Shown: one piece after another, positions 20,570-29,478 of the stretch
Position numbering within the stretch: position 1 is the first letter of the stretch
Layout: every line of letters starts with the position of its first letter
Notes under the pieces: model-generated
Told to the model about the DNA's origin: nothing
Seen by the model: only the letters and a program-made list of their open reading frames with translations
Databases searched by the model: none
Assembly (NCBI RefSeq): GCF_014646915.1
Contig: NZ_BMOE01000006.1
Coordinates: forward strand, 124,001-188,000
DNA: 64,000 nt
Direction of reading: 5' to 3'
Origin: Deinococcus aquiradiocola
Lineage (GTDB): Bacteria > Deinococcota > Deinococci > Deinococcales > Deinococcaceae
Position numbers and translations under genes: made by a program

Positions 20570-23356
20570 TCAGTGACCCGGGGGTTTCGGGAGAGTGAAG
20601 CCGAAGGTCGCGCCGGTGCTGCCCGTGCTTTCGGCGAAGACGCGGCCACCGTGTTTCTGGACGATACGCCGGACGGTGGCGAGGCCTACGCCGGTCCCGC
20701 CGAAGTCCTTCTCATTGTGGAGACGCTGGAACACCCCGAACAGCCGACTGGCATAGGCGGACGGAAATCCCACGCCGTTGTCCTGCACCGAGACGGTCCA
20801 TTCGGCAGCGTTCTCCTCCGTCCAGACGCGAACCTGCGCGACAGGCCGTTCGCCCGAGTACTTGACGGCATTGCTGATCAGGTTGGTCATCACCTGCTGC
20901 AACAGGTCAGGGCTGCCCCAGACGCGCGGCAGCGGCCCGAGCCTCCACTGCACGGCACGCTCGGCGAACTCCAGATTCACGTCCCGCTGGGCCTGCACGA
21001 CGAGCTGTCCGAGATCCACCCAGCCGGGCCGCAGTTGTTCCTGACCGACCCTGGAGAGCATCAGCATGCCGTCGATCAGGGCCGTCATGCGCAGGGCACT
21101 CTGCTTGACGATGTCCATGTGCCGGGCCGCCTGGGGGTTAGGGGTCTGCAGCAGCGCCTTCTGCGCGAGTTCCGTGAAGCCGAAGATGTGCCGGACCGGG
21201 GTCCGCAGATCGTGGGAAGCGGAGTATGTGAAGGCTTCGAGTTCTTCGTTCGCGGAGGCGAGATCGGCGGTGCGGGCATCGAGGGCGTCGCGTTGCGCCC
21301 GGAGCTGCCGGGCTGTCTCGGCACGCTCCAGCGCGAGAGCCAGGCCGCGCGCCACCGCCCGCAGGATCGTCTGTTCCCGTGTCGTCCAGCCCCTCGCGGC
21401 CGGAATTCCGGCCGCGAGGATGCTGCGTGACTGACCACCGACCACCAGGGGCAGGAGGGCCGCCATGCCGTAGGCCGTCGCGCTCGACAGGTGATTGGCG
21501 GCGGCATCCCAGCCGTTCTCGAAGACGGCTGTCCCGGACTGGAGCGCCTCGGCGAAGATCGGCGCGTCGCTGGGGACCCCGCGGGTCATCTCGGCGACAG
21601 TACGTGGATCGACGTCGTCCGACCACGCGCGGACCTTCCAGAGATCGTCGTCCAGTTCGTAGTAGGCGATGCTGACGTCGTCGAGGGCGGTGTTCACGGT
21701 CCTCACGGCCTGCTGGGCGAGGCGGACCACGTCGGTTTCGCTGCCGACCGCCTCGGTGAACGCCGCGAAGGCGTCCAGGCCGGCCCGTTCGCCTTCCAGT
21801 GCCTGTGTCTGCACGGACCGGGCGAGCGCAAGACCCAGGCTGCCGACCACTGTTTCCAGCGTGACCCGGTCCGTGGACGTCCACTGTCGCTGGTCGAACA
21901 GCGCGGCGATGAACACCCCGACCGTCTGCCCGTCGCGGATCACCGGCAGTGACGCGGCCGCCCCGACGTGCCGGACCATCTCGGGCGGGGTGTCGCTGCC
22001 CTGGGCGTACACGTCCTGGTAGTACGCCTGACCGGTCGTCCAGGGCCGGTCGACGCTGGGCGTCTCGCCGACGCGCGGTCCGGCGTCGATGAACGCCTGC
22101 AGGTCAGGGTGACCGACGTCGCCCACCTGCACCCGGCTGCGCCAGCGGTCACCGTCGCGCTCGTAGTACAGCGCGTACCCGGGCGTGAGCAGCGACACGG
22201 CCACCTCCTGCGCCCGGCGCACCAGGGCGTACGGGTCGACCTGCACGCTCAGGTCGGTGGTCAGCTGCGCGAACGCCTCGAGCGCGCGGGTGCGGGCCTC
22301 CAGTTCGGCGTTGCGGGCCAGCAGCTGCTCGGCCTGCTGTCCGCGTTCCAGTGCCAGTTCCAGGCTGCGGACGGTGGTGGTGAGGACCGCGCGGTCCACC
22401 GTTGACCAGCGCCGAGTCTCGAACAGCGGCACGTTGAAGAGCCCGATCACCTTCCCGTCCAGCAGCACGGGGAGGACCACGGCGGCCTTCAGGTGAGGTC
22501 CGACGTCTGCGTCGGTGTCGGTGGCCTGGTCGTACCGGTCGATGAAGTGCGGCTGGCGCGTCTGTGCGGGAAGGTCGAGGGTGGGCGTCCCGCCGACCGG
22601 GAAGCCGTCGTTGATGGCGGCCTGCAGCGTCTCGCCGCGCGCTTCGCCCACCTGTGACCGGACGCGCCAGCGGCCGTCCTCCGCCTCGAAGTACGCGGCG
22701 TACCCGTCCGGCAGCAGGGACAGCACCACCTCCTGCGCGCGGCGGATCAATGCGTACCGGTCACCCAGGACGTTCAGGTCCGCCTTCAGACGCGCGAAGG
22801 CCTCCAGTGCCTGGGCGCGGCTGTCCGCCTCGCGCCGCTGCTCCAGCAGCTGGGCCGTCTGGTGCGCCCGGTCGATGGCGAGTCCCAGGCTGCGCGCGAC
22901 CGCCAGGAAGTGCTCGCGGTCCTGGACCGTCAGGACCCGGCCCCGGCGGCTGCCGGTGGTGAGCATGCCGTACGGCTCGCCGTTCAGGAAGTACGGGTAG
23001 AGGGCCCCGGCCCCGATGTCTTCAGAGCCGGGCACTTCCTGCGCCTGCACGTCCCAGCGGTCGATGAAGACCGGGCCGTGCACCTCGGCCGCGCGGGCGA
23101 AGGCGGGCGTGTCCAGCGGCAGCCCTTCAGTCACAACGGCAGCGAGGTCCGGCGGAACGTGTGCCCCGACGGCGATGGCGTTCCAGAGGTTTCCGTCCCG
23201 GCTGTAGTACGTGGAGGTCAGGCCCGGCAGGAAGAGATCCAGGACCTTGACGGCCCGCACGGCGAGGAGGGAGAGGTCCGTCTCGGTGCCGACCGCCTCG
23301 TTGAGCGTCATGAAAGCAGCGAAGGCGTCCTGGGAGATCTGGAGCGGTCCGGTCAT
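20570..23356 (-). CDS. Multi-GAF sensor histidine kinase
   Basis: 928 residues from ATG 23356; the longer open frame upstream overlaps the GntR gene. About residues 1-680 hold four GAF-like units. Units 1 and 4 are similar to each other (AVGTETDLSLLAVRAVKVL versus AVGSETDVVRLAQQAVRTV), as are 2 and 3 (VxxDxYALxRRAQEVxxSLL). Helical linkers join them. The kinase core follows: H box YSASHDLRTPVRHIFGF with His715, N box NLISNAVKYSGERP, then DNGVGF and GGTGVGLATVRRIV. No membrane segment, so it is a soluble sensor. No bilin-binding Cys or response regulator is evident nearby; an orphan kinase. Confidence 0.9.
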   Translation of the reverse strand: MTGPLQISQDAFAAFMTLNEAVGTETDLSLLAVRAVKVLDLFLPGLTSTYYSRDGNLWNAIAVGAHVPPDLAAVVTEGLPLDTPAFARAAEVHGPVFIDRWDVQAQEVPGSEDIGAGALYPYFLNGEPYGMLTTGSRRGRVLTVQDREHFLAVARSLGLAIDRAHQTAQLLEQRREADSRAQALEAFARLKADLNVLGDRYALIRRAQEVVLSLLPDGYAAYFEAEDGRWRVRSQVGEARGETLQAAINDGFPVGGTPTLDLPAQTRQPHFIDRYDQATDTDADVGPHLKAAVVLPVLLDGKVIGLFNVPLFETRRWSTVDRAVLTTTVRSLELALERGQQAEQLLARNAELEARTRALEAFAQLTTDLSVQVDPYALVRRAQEVAVSLLTPGYALYYERDGDRWRSRVQVGDVGHPDLQAFIDAGPRVGETPSVDRPWTTGQAYYQDVYAQGSDTPPEMVRHVGAAASLPVIRDGQTVGVFIAALFDQRQWTSTDRVTLETVVGSLGLALARSVQTQALEGERAGLDAFAAFTEAVGSETDVVRLAQQAVRTVNTALDDVSIAYYELDDDLWKVRAWSDDVDPRTVAEMTRGVPSDAPIFAEALQSGTAVFENGWDAAANHLSSATAYGMAALLPLVVGGQSRSILAAGIPAARGWTTREQTILRAVARGLALALERAETARQLRAQRDALDARTADLASANEELEAFTYSASHDLRTPVRHIFGFTELAQKALLQTPNPQAARHMDIVKQSALRMTALIDGMLMLSRVGQEQLRPGWVDLGQLVVQAQRDVNLEFAERAVQWRLGPLPRVWGSPDLLQQVMTNLISNAVKYSGERPVAQVRVWTEENAAEWTVSVQDNGVGFPSAYASRLFGVFQRLHNEKDFGGTGVGLATVRRIVQKHGGRVFAESTGSTGATFGFTLPKPPGH
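21392..21419. other. 28-bp perfect palindrome inside the histidine kinase gene
   Basis: A perfect 14-bp-arm palindrome centred on GAATTC, with CGGCCGGAATTCCGGCCG at its core. It lies within the fourth GAF unit, in the codons for AGIPAARG. Its function, if any, is unknown. Confidence 0.85.
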
Positions 23357-23492
23357 CGGGCGCTGGACCTGGAAGCCATCGGGTTCGACATTTGCCAAGA
23401 ATACTCCCGGGAACCGCAGGGGAACGCGTGCGGCCGCCCAGCGTTCGTCGTGTTCCGGACCATGACCTGCCGCCGGGATCCGCCGGTTCCCG

Positions 23493-24233
23493 TCAGGCTT
23501 CGATCTCCACGTTGAGGACCTGCTCCAGGCGCCTCGCGGCGTTCTGCACGTGGTGACGCATGGCAAGCTGGGCGCCTTCCGGGTCGCGTCGCCGCACGGC
23601 GTTGATCACGGCTTCGTGCTCGCGCAGCAGGTCCGCGACGGTCTGCAGGCGGGATACGGTCAGGTAGATGTATTCGGAGAGCGCCTGACGCAGCACTTCC
23701 ATCATCTGCAGGAGGATGGCGTTTCCGGCGATGCGCGCGAGCATCAGGTGCAGGCGGACGTCGTGGTCGGTGAAGGCCGCGTCTTCGGGGAGGCTCTTCA
23801 TCTGCGCGTGGAGCCGTTCGAGGTCCTGCAGGTCCTGCTCGGTGGCGCGCTGTGCGGCGAGCTTGGCGACCTCGGATTCGATGGCGGTGCGGGCTTCGGC
23901 GACGTCCATGTACGTCTGCCGGGTGAAGAGCGCGCCCAGGTCGAGGGGCGGCGTGACGATCAGGCTCTGCGTCTCGAGGACGAAGGTGCCGTGGCCGTGC
24001 CGGACTTCGATGACGCCGGACGACGCGAGGACCTTGATCGCCTCGCGCAGCGCGGTGCGGCTCACGCCGTAACGTTCCATCAGTTCCGGCTCGGTGGGGA
24101 GGCGGTCGCCGCGCTTGAGGCCCTGCTGCTTGATGAAGGCGATGATGTCGTCGGCGACGATCTCGGATACCTGCCGGGTCTTTTCCTTCACCGTCCGGGG
24201 CGTCCCGGGCGGGGGGGTGCGTTCTGCGGGCAC
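23493..24233 (-). CDS. GntR-family regulator, FadR/FCD subfamily
   Basis: 246 residues, GTG start behind GGAGGAG. Winged HTH: IIAFIKQQGLKRGDRLPTEPELMERYGVSRTALREAIKVLASSGVIEVRHGHGTFV. The C-terminal all-helical FCD domain carries the metal-ligand pattern: Asp and His in FTDHDVRLHLMLARIAGN, then His in LREHEAVINAV and the MRHHVQNA histidines. FCD regulators sense small carboxylates or sugar acids. It lies 79 bp after the aldolase at the end of the sugar-acid operon and most likely represses it through the palindrome at 33270-33287. Confidence 0.93.
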   Translation of the reverse strand: MPAERTPPPGTPRTVKEKTRQVSEIVADDIIAFIKQQGLKRGDRLPTEPELMERYGVSRTALREAIKVLASSGVIEVRHGHGTFVLETQSLIVTPPLDLGALFTRQTYMDVAEARTAIESEVAKLAAQRATEQDLQDLERLHAQMKSLPEDAAFTDHDVRLHLMLARIAGNAILLQMMEVLRQALSEYIYLTVSRLQTVADLLREHEAVINAVRRRDPEGAQLAMRHHVQNAARRLEQVLNVEIEA

Positions 24234-24312
24234 AGTTCTCCTCCGTGAACACGGGGCCGCCTCGCGCTGGTACGGCGTGGCGGGCCTGGGTCCTTGTCGT
24301 GCAGCATAGCGT

Positions 24313-25236
24313 TCAGAGCGGACCAGGCCGTCCCGGTTGTGGGGCCGGGACGGCCTGGGCAGGCCATGTCACCTGCTGCAGGCAGCTCAGCATGCTGGCA
24401 GTCATCCCCGCCTGCGCGGCGAGGCCGAGGGCGGCGGCATGCGCGTGGGCCGGGCCGAGTGCGTGGGCGTGGGCGAGCAGGGCGGCCGTGCCGGCGAGGG
24501 CGACCTCGGTGTTGACGTTGATCTTGGCGATGCCGAGCCGCACGGCGGCCTGCAGCGCATCTGTGGGAGTGCCGCTGCCGCCATGCAGGACCAGTGGCCG
24601 TGAGACGAGGTGAGCGATCTGCTGCAGCCGGTGCAGATCGAGCCTGGGGGCGCTGCGGTACAGGCCGTGCACCGTGCCGACCGAGACGGCGAGGGCGTCC
24701 AGGCCCGTCTCGGCTGCGAAATGCCTGGCCTGGCGAGGGTCGGTGAGGGCCTCTTGACCGCTGTCGAACTCGTGACTGGCGTCCCCGATGCCGAGCGCCC
24801 CGAGTTCCGCCTCCACACCGACCCCCAGGGCGTGCGCGTCCCGGACGACCTGCGCGGTGAAGGCGAGGTTTTCGGCGTAGGGCAGGTGCGAACCGTCGTA
24901 CATGACGCTGTCGTACCCGGCCTGCGCGGCCTCCCGGCAGAGGTCAGGGCTGGCGGCATGATCGAGGTGGAGGAGCACGCGCCCTTCGCAGCCGGCGTCC
25001 TGCACCAGCGCCGTGACGAGGGCACGCATGGGCCGCAGGCCGATGTTCTCGAGGTACTTCTCGCCGTGCGCGACGATCACCGGCTGCCGGGTCTGCGCGG
25101 CCACCTGAACGGCGGCCGAGACGGATTCCAGGTTGTAGCAGTTGAAGGCCAGCACGGCGCGGCCCTCCTGGCGGGCCGCCGTGAGCACCGTCCGGAACAG
25201 CGGCACTGTGCTGCCGTGGTGGGTATGGGCCGTCAC
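24313..25236 (-). CDS. Class II ketose-bisphosphate (FBA/KbaY-type) aldolase
   Basis: 307 residues, GTG start overlapping the kinase stop (GTGA). Zn-dependent aldolase hallmarks: AFNCYNLESVSAAVQVA near the N-terminus, LLHLDHAASPD with metal His, GYDSVMYDGSHLPYAENLAFT, VEAELG, GTVHGLY, LVLHGGSGTP and KINVNTE. It splits a phosphorylated ketose or oxo-acid phosphate to dihydroxyacetone phosphate and an aldehyde. With the DUF1537 kinase just before it, it probably acts on the phosphorylated product of that enzyme rather than on fructose bisphosphate. Confidence 0.9.
   Translation of the reverse strand: MTAHTHHGSTVPLFRTVLTAARQEGRAVLAFNCYNLESVSAAVQVAAQTRQPVIVAHGEKYLENIGLRPMRALVTALVQDAGCEGRVLLHLDHAASPDLCREAAQAGYDSVMYDGSHLPYAENLAFTAQVVRDAHALGVGVEAELGALGIGDASHEFDSGQEALTDPRQARHFAAETGLDALAVSVGTVHGLYRSAPRLDLHRLQQIAHLVSRPLVLHGGSGTPTDALQAAVRLGIAKINVNTEVALAGTAALLAHAHALGPAHAHAAALGLAAQAGMTASMLSCLQQVTWPAQAVPAPQPGRPGPL
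24323..24358. terminator. 14-bp perfect hairpin at the 3' end of the aldolase gene
   Basis: The arms CCAGGCCGTCCCGG and CCGGGACGGCCTGG are separated by 8 nt and lie within the last codons of the aldolase. It is strong enough to attenuate transcription into the GntR gene or to protect the operon mRNA. No T tract. Confidence 0.5.
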
Positions 25237-26699
25237 GGCGCGTCCGGTGTAGCCTGCCGCTGCGCCTGCAGGGCCGCGAACAGTTCGACCAGGCTCGAAG
25301 GTCCGCCGACGTTGCCCGGGAAGACGATGTATGGCAGGCCCGGGAAGGGCGTCTCCGGCCCGAGTGTCCAGACCGGCACGCCTGCGAGCGCCTGTCCGAG
25401 CACCTGTGCGACGTGCACGTTCAGGCCGTGCAGGGCGACATTGTGGGAGGTGATGCCGCCCTTGGCGATCAGGAAGCCGGGTTCGACCTTCAGCTGCCGC
25501 ACGGCGTCCGTGAGGGCGGTGGACACCTGTCGGCCGATGTCGAGGCTGCGGTCGGCCGAGTGGCCGGTGTGCAGCTGACGGCTGGTGTACAGCACCACGT
25601 GCCGTCCCTGCCCGAGCTGCGCATTGAGTTCGGCCGCGACGCGCGTGACTTCGGCTGCCGTTTCACCGCCGAGGATCCGTCCCACGTCGAGTTCGGTGGC
25701 GTGCACGTCCGGCAGCGCCAGCAGCTGCGTGAGCTGCTCGGAGGAGCGGCTGACGAAGGATCCGACGACGCACAGGCCGCCTGCCCGCGAGCGCGCGGAC
25801 GTGAGACGGGCGGGCGGCAGGGGGCCGCAGTCCTCCAGTCCGGCCAGCGCGCGGACCATCGAGGCGGCCGTGCGGAACAGCACGTTCACGCCCGCCGCCT
25901 CGGCGAGGCGGGCGCCGAGCGCGATGGCCTCCAGGTCGCCCTGGCAGACGGCGTCGGCCGCCGCGACGAAGGGGACCGGCAGACGCTGCAGCCAGGCGGC
26001 GACGGCCGTCGGTCCGCCCTCCCGCAGCAGGTGCAGGGGAAGGACCGGGACCTGCGCGGCGGGCACGCGCCCTCCGGTCTTTTCCTCCACCCAGTCCGGC
26101 AGGCTGGACGCCCGGTACGGGAAGGCCGGGTCGCGGGCGTACTCGGTCTGCCCGACGGGGACGGGCGTGCCGTTCTCGATGAGGTAGTGGACGCCGCCGT
26201 GCGTGACGCGCCCCCCCTCGATGAAGGCCGGGACGAGCAATGTGCCGGCCACTGGATGCACGTCCGAGAGTTCCTCGGCCATGACGTCCGTCTCGAGTGG
26301 GTAATGGCCGCGCAGGGTGGAGTCGCTGCGGCTCACCACGCGCAGTTGCAGGCCGAGTTCCTGCGCGGCCGTGACGAGTCGGCGCATCACGTCGCGCACG
26401 GTCGCGGCGGCGGTGGCGGCGTCCATGCTGCGCGAGTTGGTGAGGATGTACACGGCAGGCCAGTCCTGCTGCAGGGCCGCGCGAATCTCGCCCTGCTGCC
26501 ACTGCAGCACGACCGGTATCCCGTAGAGCGTCTGCATGCCGGTCGGGTCGTCGTCCAGCACCACCAGTCGGCAGCGGCCGTTGCCGTTGCGCAGCTGGCC
26601 GAGCAGGGCGGGGTCCGTCGCCTGTGGCGCGAGCCAGGACGGGAGCGTGCCGCTCAGCGTTCCGGCGGCGTCCGGGCTGGCGTGACCGGCCGGATTCAT
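25233..26699 (-). CDS. Four-carbon acid sugar kinase family protein (DUF1537)
   Basis: 488 residues from ATG 26699, which overlaps the stop of the preceding gene (ATGA). N-terminal domain: LVVLDDDPTGMQTLYGIPVVL, SRSDSTLRGHYPLETDVMAEEL; C-terminal nucleotide-binding domain: KGGITSHNVALHGLNV and PGNVGGPSSLVELF. These are the characteristic motifs of the OtnK/DtnK kinases, which phosphorylate oxo-tetronates, threonate or erythronate. Coupled with a class II aldolase and an epimerase-like dehydrogenase, it is expected to trap a short acid sugar or its oxo form as a phosphate. The exact substrate is unknown. Confidence 0.9.
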   Translation of the reverse strand: MNPAGHASPDAAGTLSGTLPSWLAPQATDPALLGQLRNGNGRCRLVVLDDDPTGMQTLYGIPVVLQWQQGEIRAALQQDWPAVYILTNSRSMDAATAAATVRDVMRRLVTAAQELGLQLRVVSRSDSTLRGHYPLETDVMAEELSDVHPVAGTLLVPAFIEGGRVTHGGVHYLIENGTPVPVGQTEYARDPAFPYRASSLPDWVEEKTGGRVPAAQVPVLPLHLLREGGPTAVAAWLQRLPVPFVAAADAVCQGDLEAIALGARLAEAAGVNVLFRTAASMVRALAGLEDCGPLPPARLTSARSRAGGLCVVGSFVSRSSEQLTQLLALPDVHATELDVGRILGGETAAEVTRVAAELNAQLGQGRHVVLYTSRQLHTGHSADRSLDIGRQVSTALTDAVRQLKVEPGFLIAKGGITSHNVALHGLNVHVAQVLGQALAGVPVWTLGPETPFPGLPYIVFPGNVGGPSSLVELFAALQAQRQATPDAP

Positions 26700-27430
26700 C
26701 GTGCGGGCGCGGCGCCGGGCGACACGGGCGGCGCGTCCGGCGAGGCCGCCTCCAGACCTTTCAGGACGCCGGCCAGCCGTTCCATGCCGAGCCTGGGGCT
26801 GGTGAGCACCGGCACCGCGATCCGGTCGCCGAGCGCGTCCGCCACGCGGCCCATCGAAACCTGAGCGAGTACGATCACGTCCACCTGTGACGCCAGGTCG
26901 GCCAGCCCCTCCCCCACCAGCCGGTCGTGCTCGTCGGTGTGACCGGCCAGCAGCGCGTCGAAGGCTCCCTCGCACAGTTTGCGGACCACGGTCACGTCCC
27001 GGCCGAGGCGCGCGGCCGTCTTCTCGATCAGGCGCACGGTGGGGTCGAGGGTGGTGGCGACGGTGGCGGCCACCCCGATGCGGCTGGCGCGCGACACGGC
27101 CGCCTCGGCCATCGCCACGTCGATCTTCACGAGCGGGATGTCCAGGCTGTCCATGGCGGCGTCCGCGACCTCGCCGACCGACGAGCAGGCGTTCAGGATC
27201 GCCGTGGCGCCCATTTCCTGCCCGATCCGGTAGTACTGCTGCATGCGGCTGTTCACGGCGGGCGTGACGCCACCGGCGGCCATCACGTCCTTGAGGAGGC
27301 TGTCGTCGACGAGGTTCACGATCCGCACGCCGGGCAGGAGTTCGGCGGCCTGCGCGGCGAGCGGGGCGACCGTCACGGGGCCGGTGTGGACGATCACGAC
27401 CGTCTGCTGCGGGTGCGTTTCGGTGGTCAT
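26696..27430 (-). CDS. Asp/Glu/hydantoin racemase-superfamily protein lacking the second catalytic Cys
   Basis: 244 residues, ATGA overlap with the epimerase gene. The superfamily fold is evident (VVIVHTGPVTVAPLAAQA, ILNACSSVGEVADAA, PLVKIDVAMAEAAV, RIGVAATVATTLDPT, DVIVLAQVSMGRVADAL, VPVLTSPRLGM). The first catalytic Cys is in NACSS, but the usual second Cys after strand DVIVLA is a Gln (AQVSM). A one-Cys member may be an isomerase or decarboxylase rather than a two-base racemase. Its place between dehydrogenase and kinase suggests it acts on the oxo-acid intermediate. Confidence 0.8.
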   Translation of the reverse strand: MTTETHPQQTVVIVHTGPVTVAPLAAQAAELLPGVRIVNLVDDSLLKDVMAAGGVTPAVNSRMQQYYRIGQEMGATAILNACSSVGEVADAAMDSLDIPLVKIDVAMAEAAVSRASRIGVAATVATTLDPTVRLIEKTAARLGRDVTVVRKLCEGAFDALLAGHTDEHDRLVGEGLADLASQVDVIVLAQVSMGRVADALGDRIAVPVLTSPRLGMERLAGVLKGLEAASPDAPPVSPGAAPAR

Positions 27431-28350
27431 CGGCCCTCTCCCTGCGTGGCCGGCTGGTGCACCGGGTCCACGTAATCCCGCCAGTGGTGCGCCTGCCGGA
27501 AGCCCAGCACCTCGCGGACCTTGCGTCCGGAGAGCAGCGTCTCGTACTCGCCCAGTTCGCCCTTCACCGGCACGGCCGGGTAGTAGCGGGCCAGCAGTTC
27601 CTTCGTGGGCAGGTCGGAGGAGGTGTCGTCCGAGACGGCGTTGAAGACCTGGTAGCCGAGGCCGTCCGTCTCGACGGCGAGCCGGGTGATCTCCGCGAGG
27701 TCGCGGGCGTCGATGTAGCTCCAGGTGATGCGTTTCCGGAAGCCGGGGTCACGGAAGAAGTCCGGGAACTGCGCGTACTCGTGCGGTTCGATCACGTTCC
27801 CGATCCGCAGGGCGTAGATGTCGGTGCCGTTCCGGAGCGAGAAGGCGCGCGCCGTGCGCTCGTTGACGACCTTGGAGAGGGCGTAGCTGTCCATCGGATC
27901 GACCGGGTATTCCTCGTCGAGCGGGAAGTACAGCGGGTCGCGGTGCTCGTACGCGAAGGTGGTGCCGTAGATGGTCTCGCTGGACGCGATGATCACCTTG
28001 GGAATGCCGAGTTTCACGGCCGCCTCGATCACGTTGTAGGTGCCCATCGCGTTGATCCGGAAGAGTTCGTTGTCGGGCCGCAGCAGGACGCGCGGGATGG
28101 CCGCGAAGTGGACGACCGCGTCGGGCCGGACGGGGCGCTGATCCGGGTCGAACTCGTGCGTGCCCATGTAGCTCGTCAGGGCGTTGAAGACCTGTCCGGA
28201 GTCGGTGATGTCGGTGATGTCGGTCCGGGCGCGCGGCTCGTCGAGTTTCTGACTGTCGAGGTTGAGCACCTGGTAGCCGTGGTCGAGCAGGTGGCGGACC
28301 ACGTACTTGCCTGCCTTGCCGCTGCCGCCGGTCATGATGATTCGTTTCAT
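27427..28350 (-). CDS. NAD(P)-dependent epimerase/dehydratase-family dehydrogenase
   Basis: 307 residues. GGSGKAGKYVVRHLLDHGYQV is the Rossmann glycine motif; HFAAIPRVLLRPDNELFRINAMGTYNVIEAA and the catalytic DSYALSKVVNE (Tyr-x-x-x-Lys) make it an active extended SDR. Known acid-sugar pathways with DUF1537 kinases sometimes use a dehydrogenase of this family (D-erythronate dehydrogenase type) to make the oxo acid. It is the first enzyme gene after the transporter, 77 bp from the binding protein gene. Confidence 0.88.
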   Translation of the reverse strand: MKRIIMTGGSGKAGKYVVRHLLDHGYQVLNLDSQKLDEPRARTDITDITDSGQVFNALTSYMGTHEFDPDQRPVRPDAVVHFAAIPRVLLRPDNELFRINAMGTYNVIEAAVKLGIPKVIIASSETIYGTTFAYEHRDPLYFPLDEEYPVDPMDSYALSKVVNERTARAFSLRNGTDIYALRIGNVIEPHEYAQFPDFFRDPGFRKRITWSYIDARDLAEITRLAVETDGLGYQVFNAVSDDTSSDLPTKELLARYYPAVPVKGELGEYETLLSGRKVREVLGFRQAHHWRDYVDPVHQPATQGEGR

Positions 28351-28427
28351 GGGGTTCCGTCCTTGAGGAGAGTGTCGTTGCGGGTCCGTGGGTGCGGGCC
28401 GGGGGGTGGCCCGGCACCGCGTCCGGT

Positions 28428-29423
28428 TCAGAACCGGTACTGGTCGATGTTGGCCTTGGTGAAGACCAGCGGTTTGCTGAAGACGATCACGCCGTCCTTC
28501 ACGTCAAACTTGCCCAGGCTGCCGGCCGTGAAGCTGCCGTTCTTCTGCAGGGCGTTGTTGGCGGCGAGGCGGGCGACGTGCATGACGAGCATGCCTTCCT
28601 TGACCTCGTCCCAGAGGGGGCTGGCCTTGATGATGTCTTTCTTGACGTAGGCGCGGATGGAGTCGGGGTTGCTGCAGCCGGTCACGAAGACCTTGCCGGT
28701 CAGGCCGAGCTTCTCGACTGCGGCGGCCGCGCCGACCTCGGCCCCGCCGTCCGGCGCGATGATCGCCTTGACGTTCTTGTTGGCCTGCAGGATGTTCACG
28801 CCTGCCGTGAGCGACTGGGTGGGATTGGAGTACCCGTACTGGGTGGTGACGATCTTCATCCTGGGGTAGGCGGTCTTCATGTAGGCGGTCAGGGCCTTGA
28901 TCCACTCGTTCTGGATGGTGGCGTCGGGCGTGCTGGAGAGGATCGCGACTTCGGCGTCGGGCGCGATGTACTTGGCGACCGAGTCGACGAGGGCCTTGCC
29001 CATCTCGGGGTACGAGGTGTTCTGGATGAAGAAGTCGCGGGCGTCGGCGGACACGTCCGAGTCGTACGACACGACCTTGATGCCCATCTTCATGGCGCGG
29101 CGCAGGGCGGGGGCGAGCTGGGTGGGGTTGTTGGAGGTGGTGGTGATGACGTCGTACTTGCGGGCGATCAGGCTGTTGAAGATCTCCACCTGGCCCTGCG
29201 CGGAGGCCGTGACGGGCGCGGTGTACAGGAAGTCGATGTTCAGGTCCTTCGCGGCGGCGATGGCGCCCTTCTCGTTGGCCTTGAAGACCGACAGGCCGAG
29301 CAGTTTGGGGACCATGGCGACCTTGAGGCGTTTGGAGGTGTCGGGCGCGGCGGCCAGGGCGGCACCGACGCAGAGGGCGGAAGTGGCGATCAGGACGGCG
29401 GACTTCCAGGATGGCTTGGTCAT
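28428..29423 (-). CDS. Sugar ABC transporter substrate-binding protein (LsrB/RhaS type)
   Basis: 331 residues with a clear signal peptide (to about ALAAA, residues 1-26). It is a type 1 periplasmic binding protein: KVAMVPKLLGLSVFKANEKGAIAAAKDLN, TTSNNPTQLAPALRRAMKMGIKVVSYDSDV, IIAPDGGAEVGAAAAVEK. This pattern is seen in the autoinducer-2/rhamnose binding proteins rather than RbsB proper. It delivers the substrate to the two permeases encoded just before it. Confidence 0.9.
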   Translation of the reverse strand: MTKPSWKSAVLIATSALCVGAALAAAPDTSKRLKVAMVPKLLGLSVFKANEKGAIAAAKDLNIDFLYTAPVTASAQGQVEIFNSLIARKYDVITTTSNNPTQLAPALRRAMKMGIKVVSYDSDVSADARDFFIQNTSYPEMGKALVDSVAKYIAPDAEVAILSSTPDATIQNEWIKALTAYMKTAYPRMKIVTTQYGYSNPTQSLTAGVNILQANKNVKAIIAPDGGAEVGAAAAVEKLGLTGKVFVTGCSNPDSIRAYVKKDIIKASPLWDEVKEGMLVMHVARLAANNALQKNGSFTAGSLGKFDVKDGVIVFSKPLVFTKANIDQYRF

Positions 29424-29478
29424 GGTGAACTCCTGGGGGTGGGGGCGGGAAGCGGACAGCGGCGGGCGGTGAACGTGG

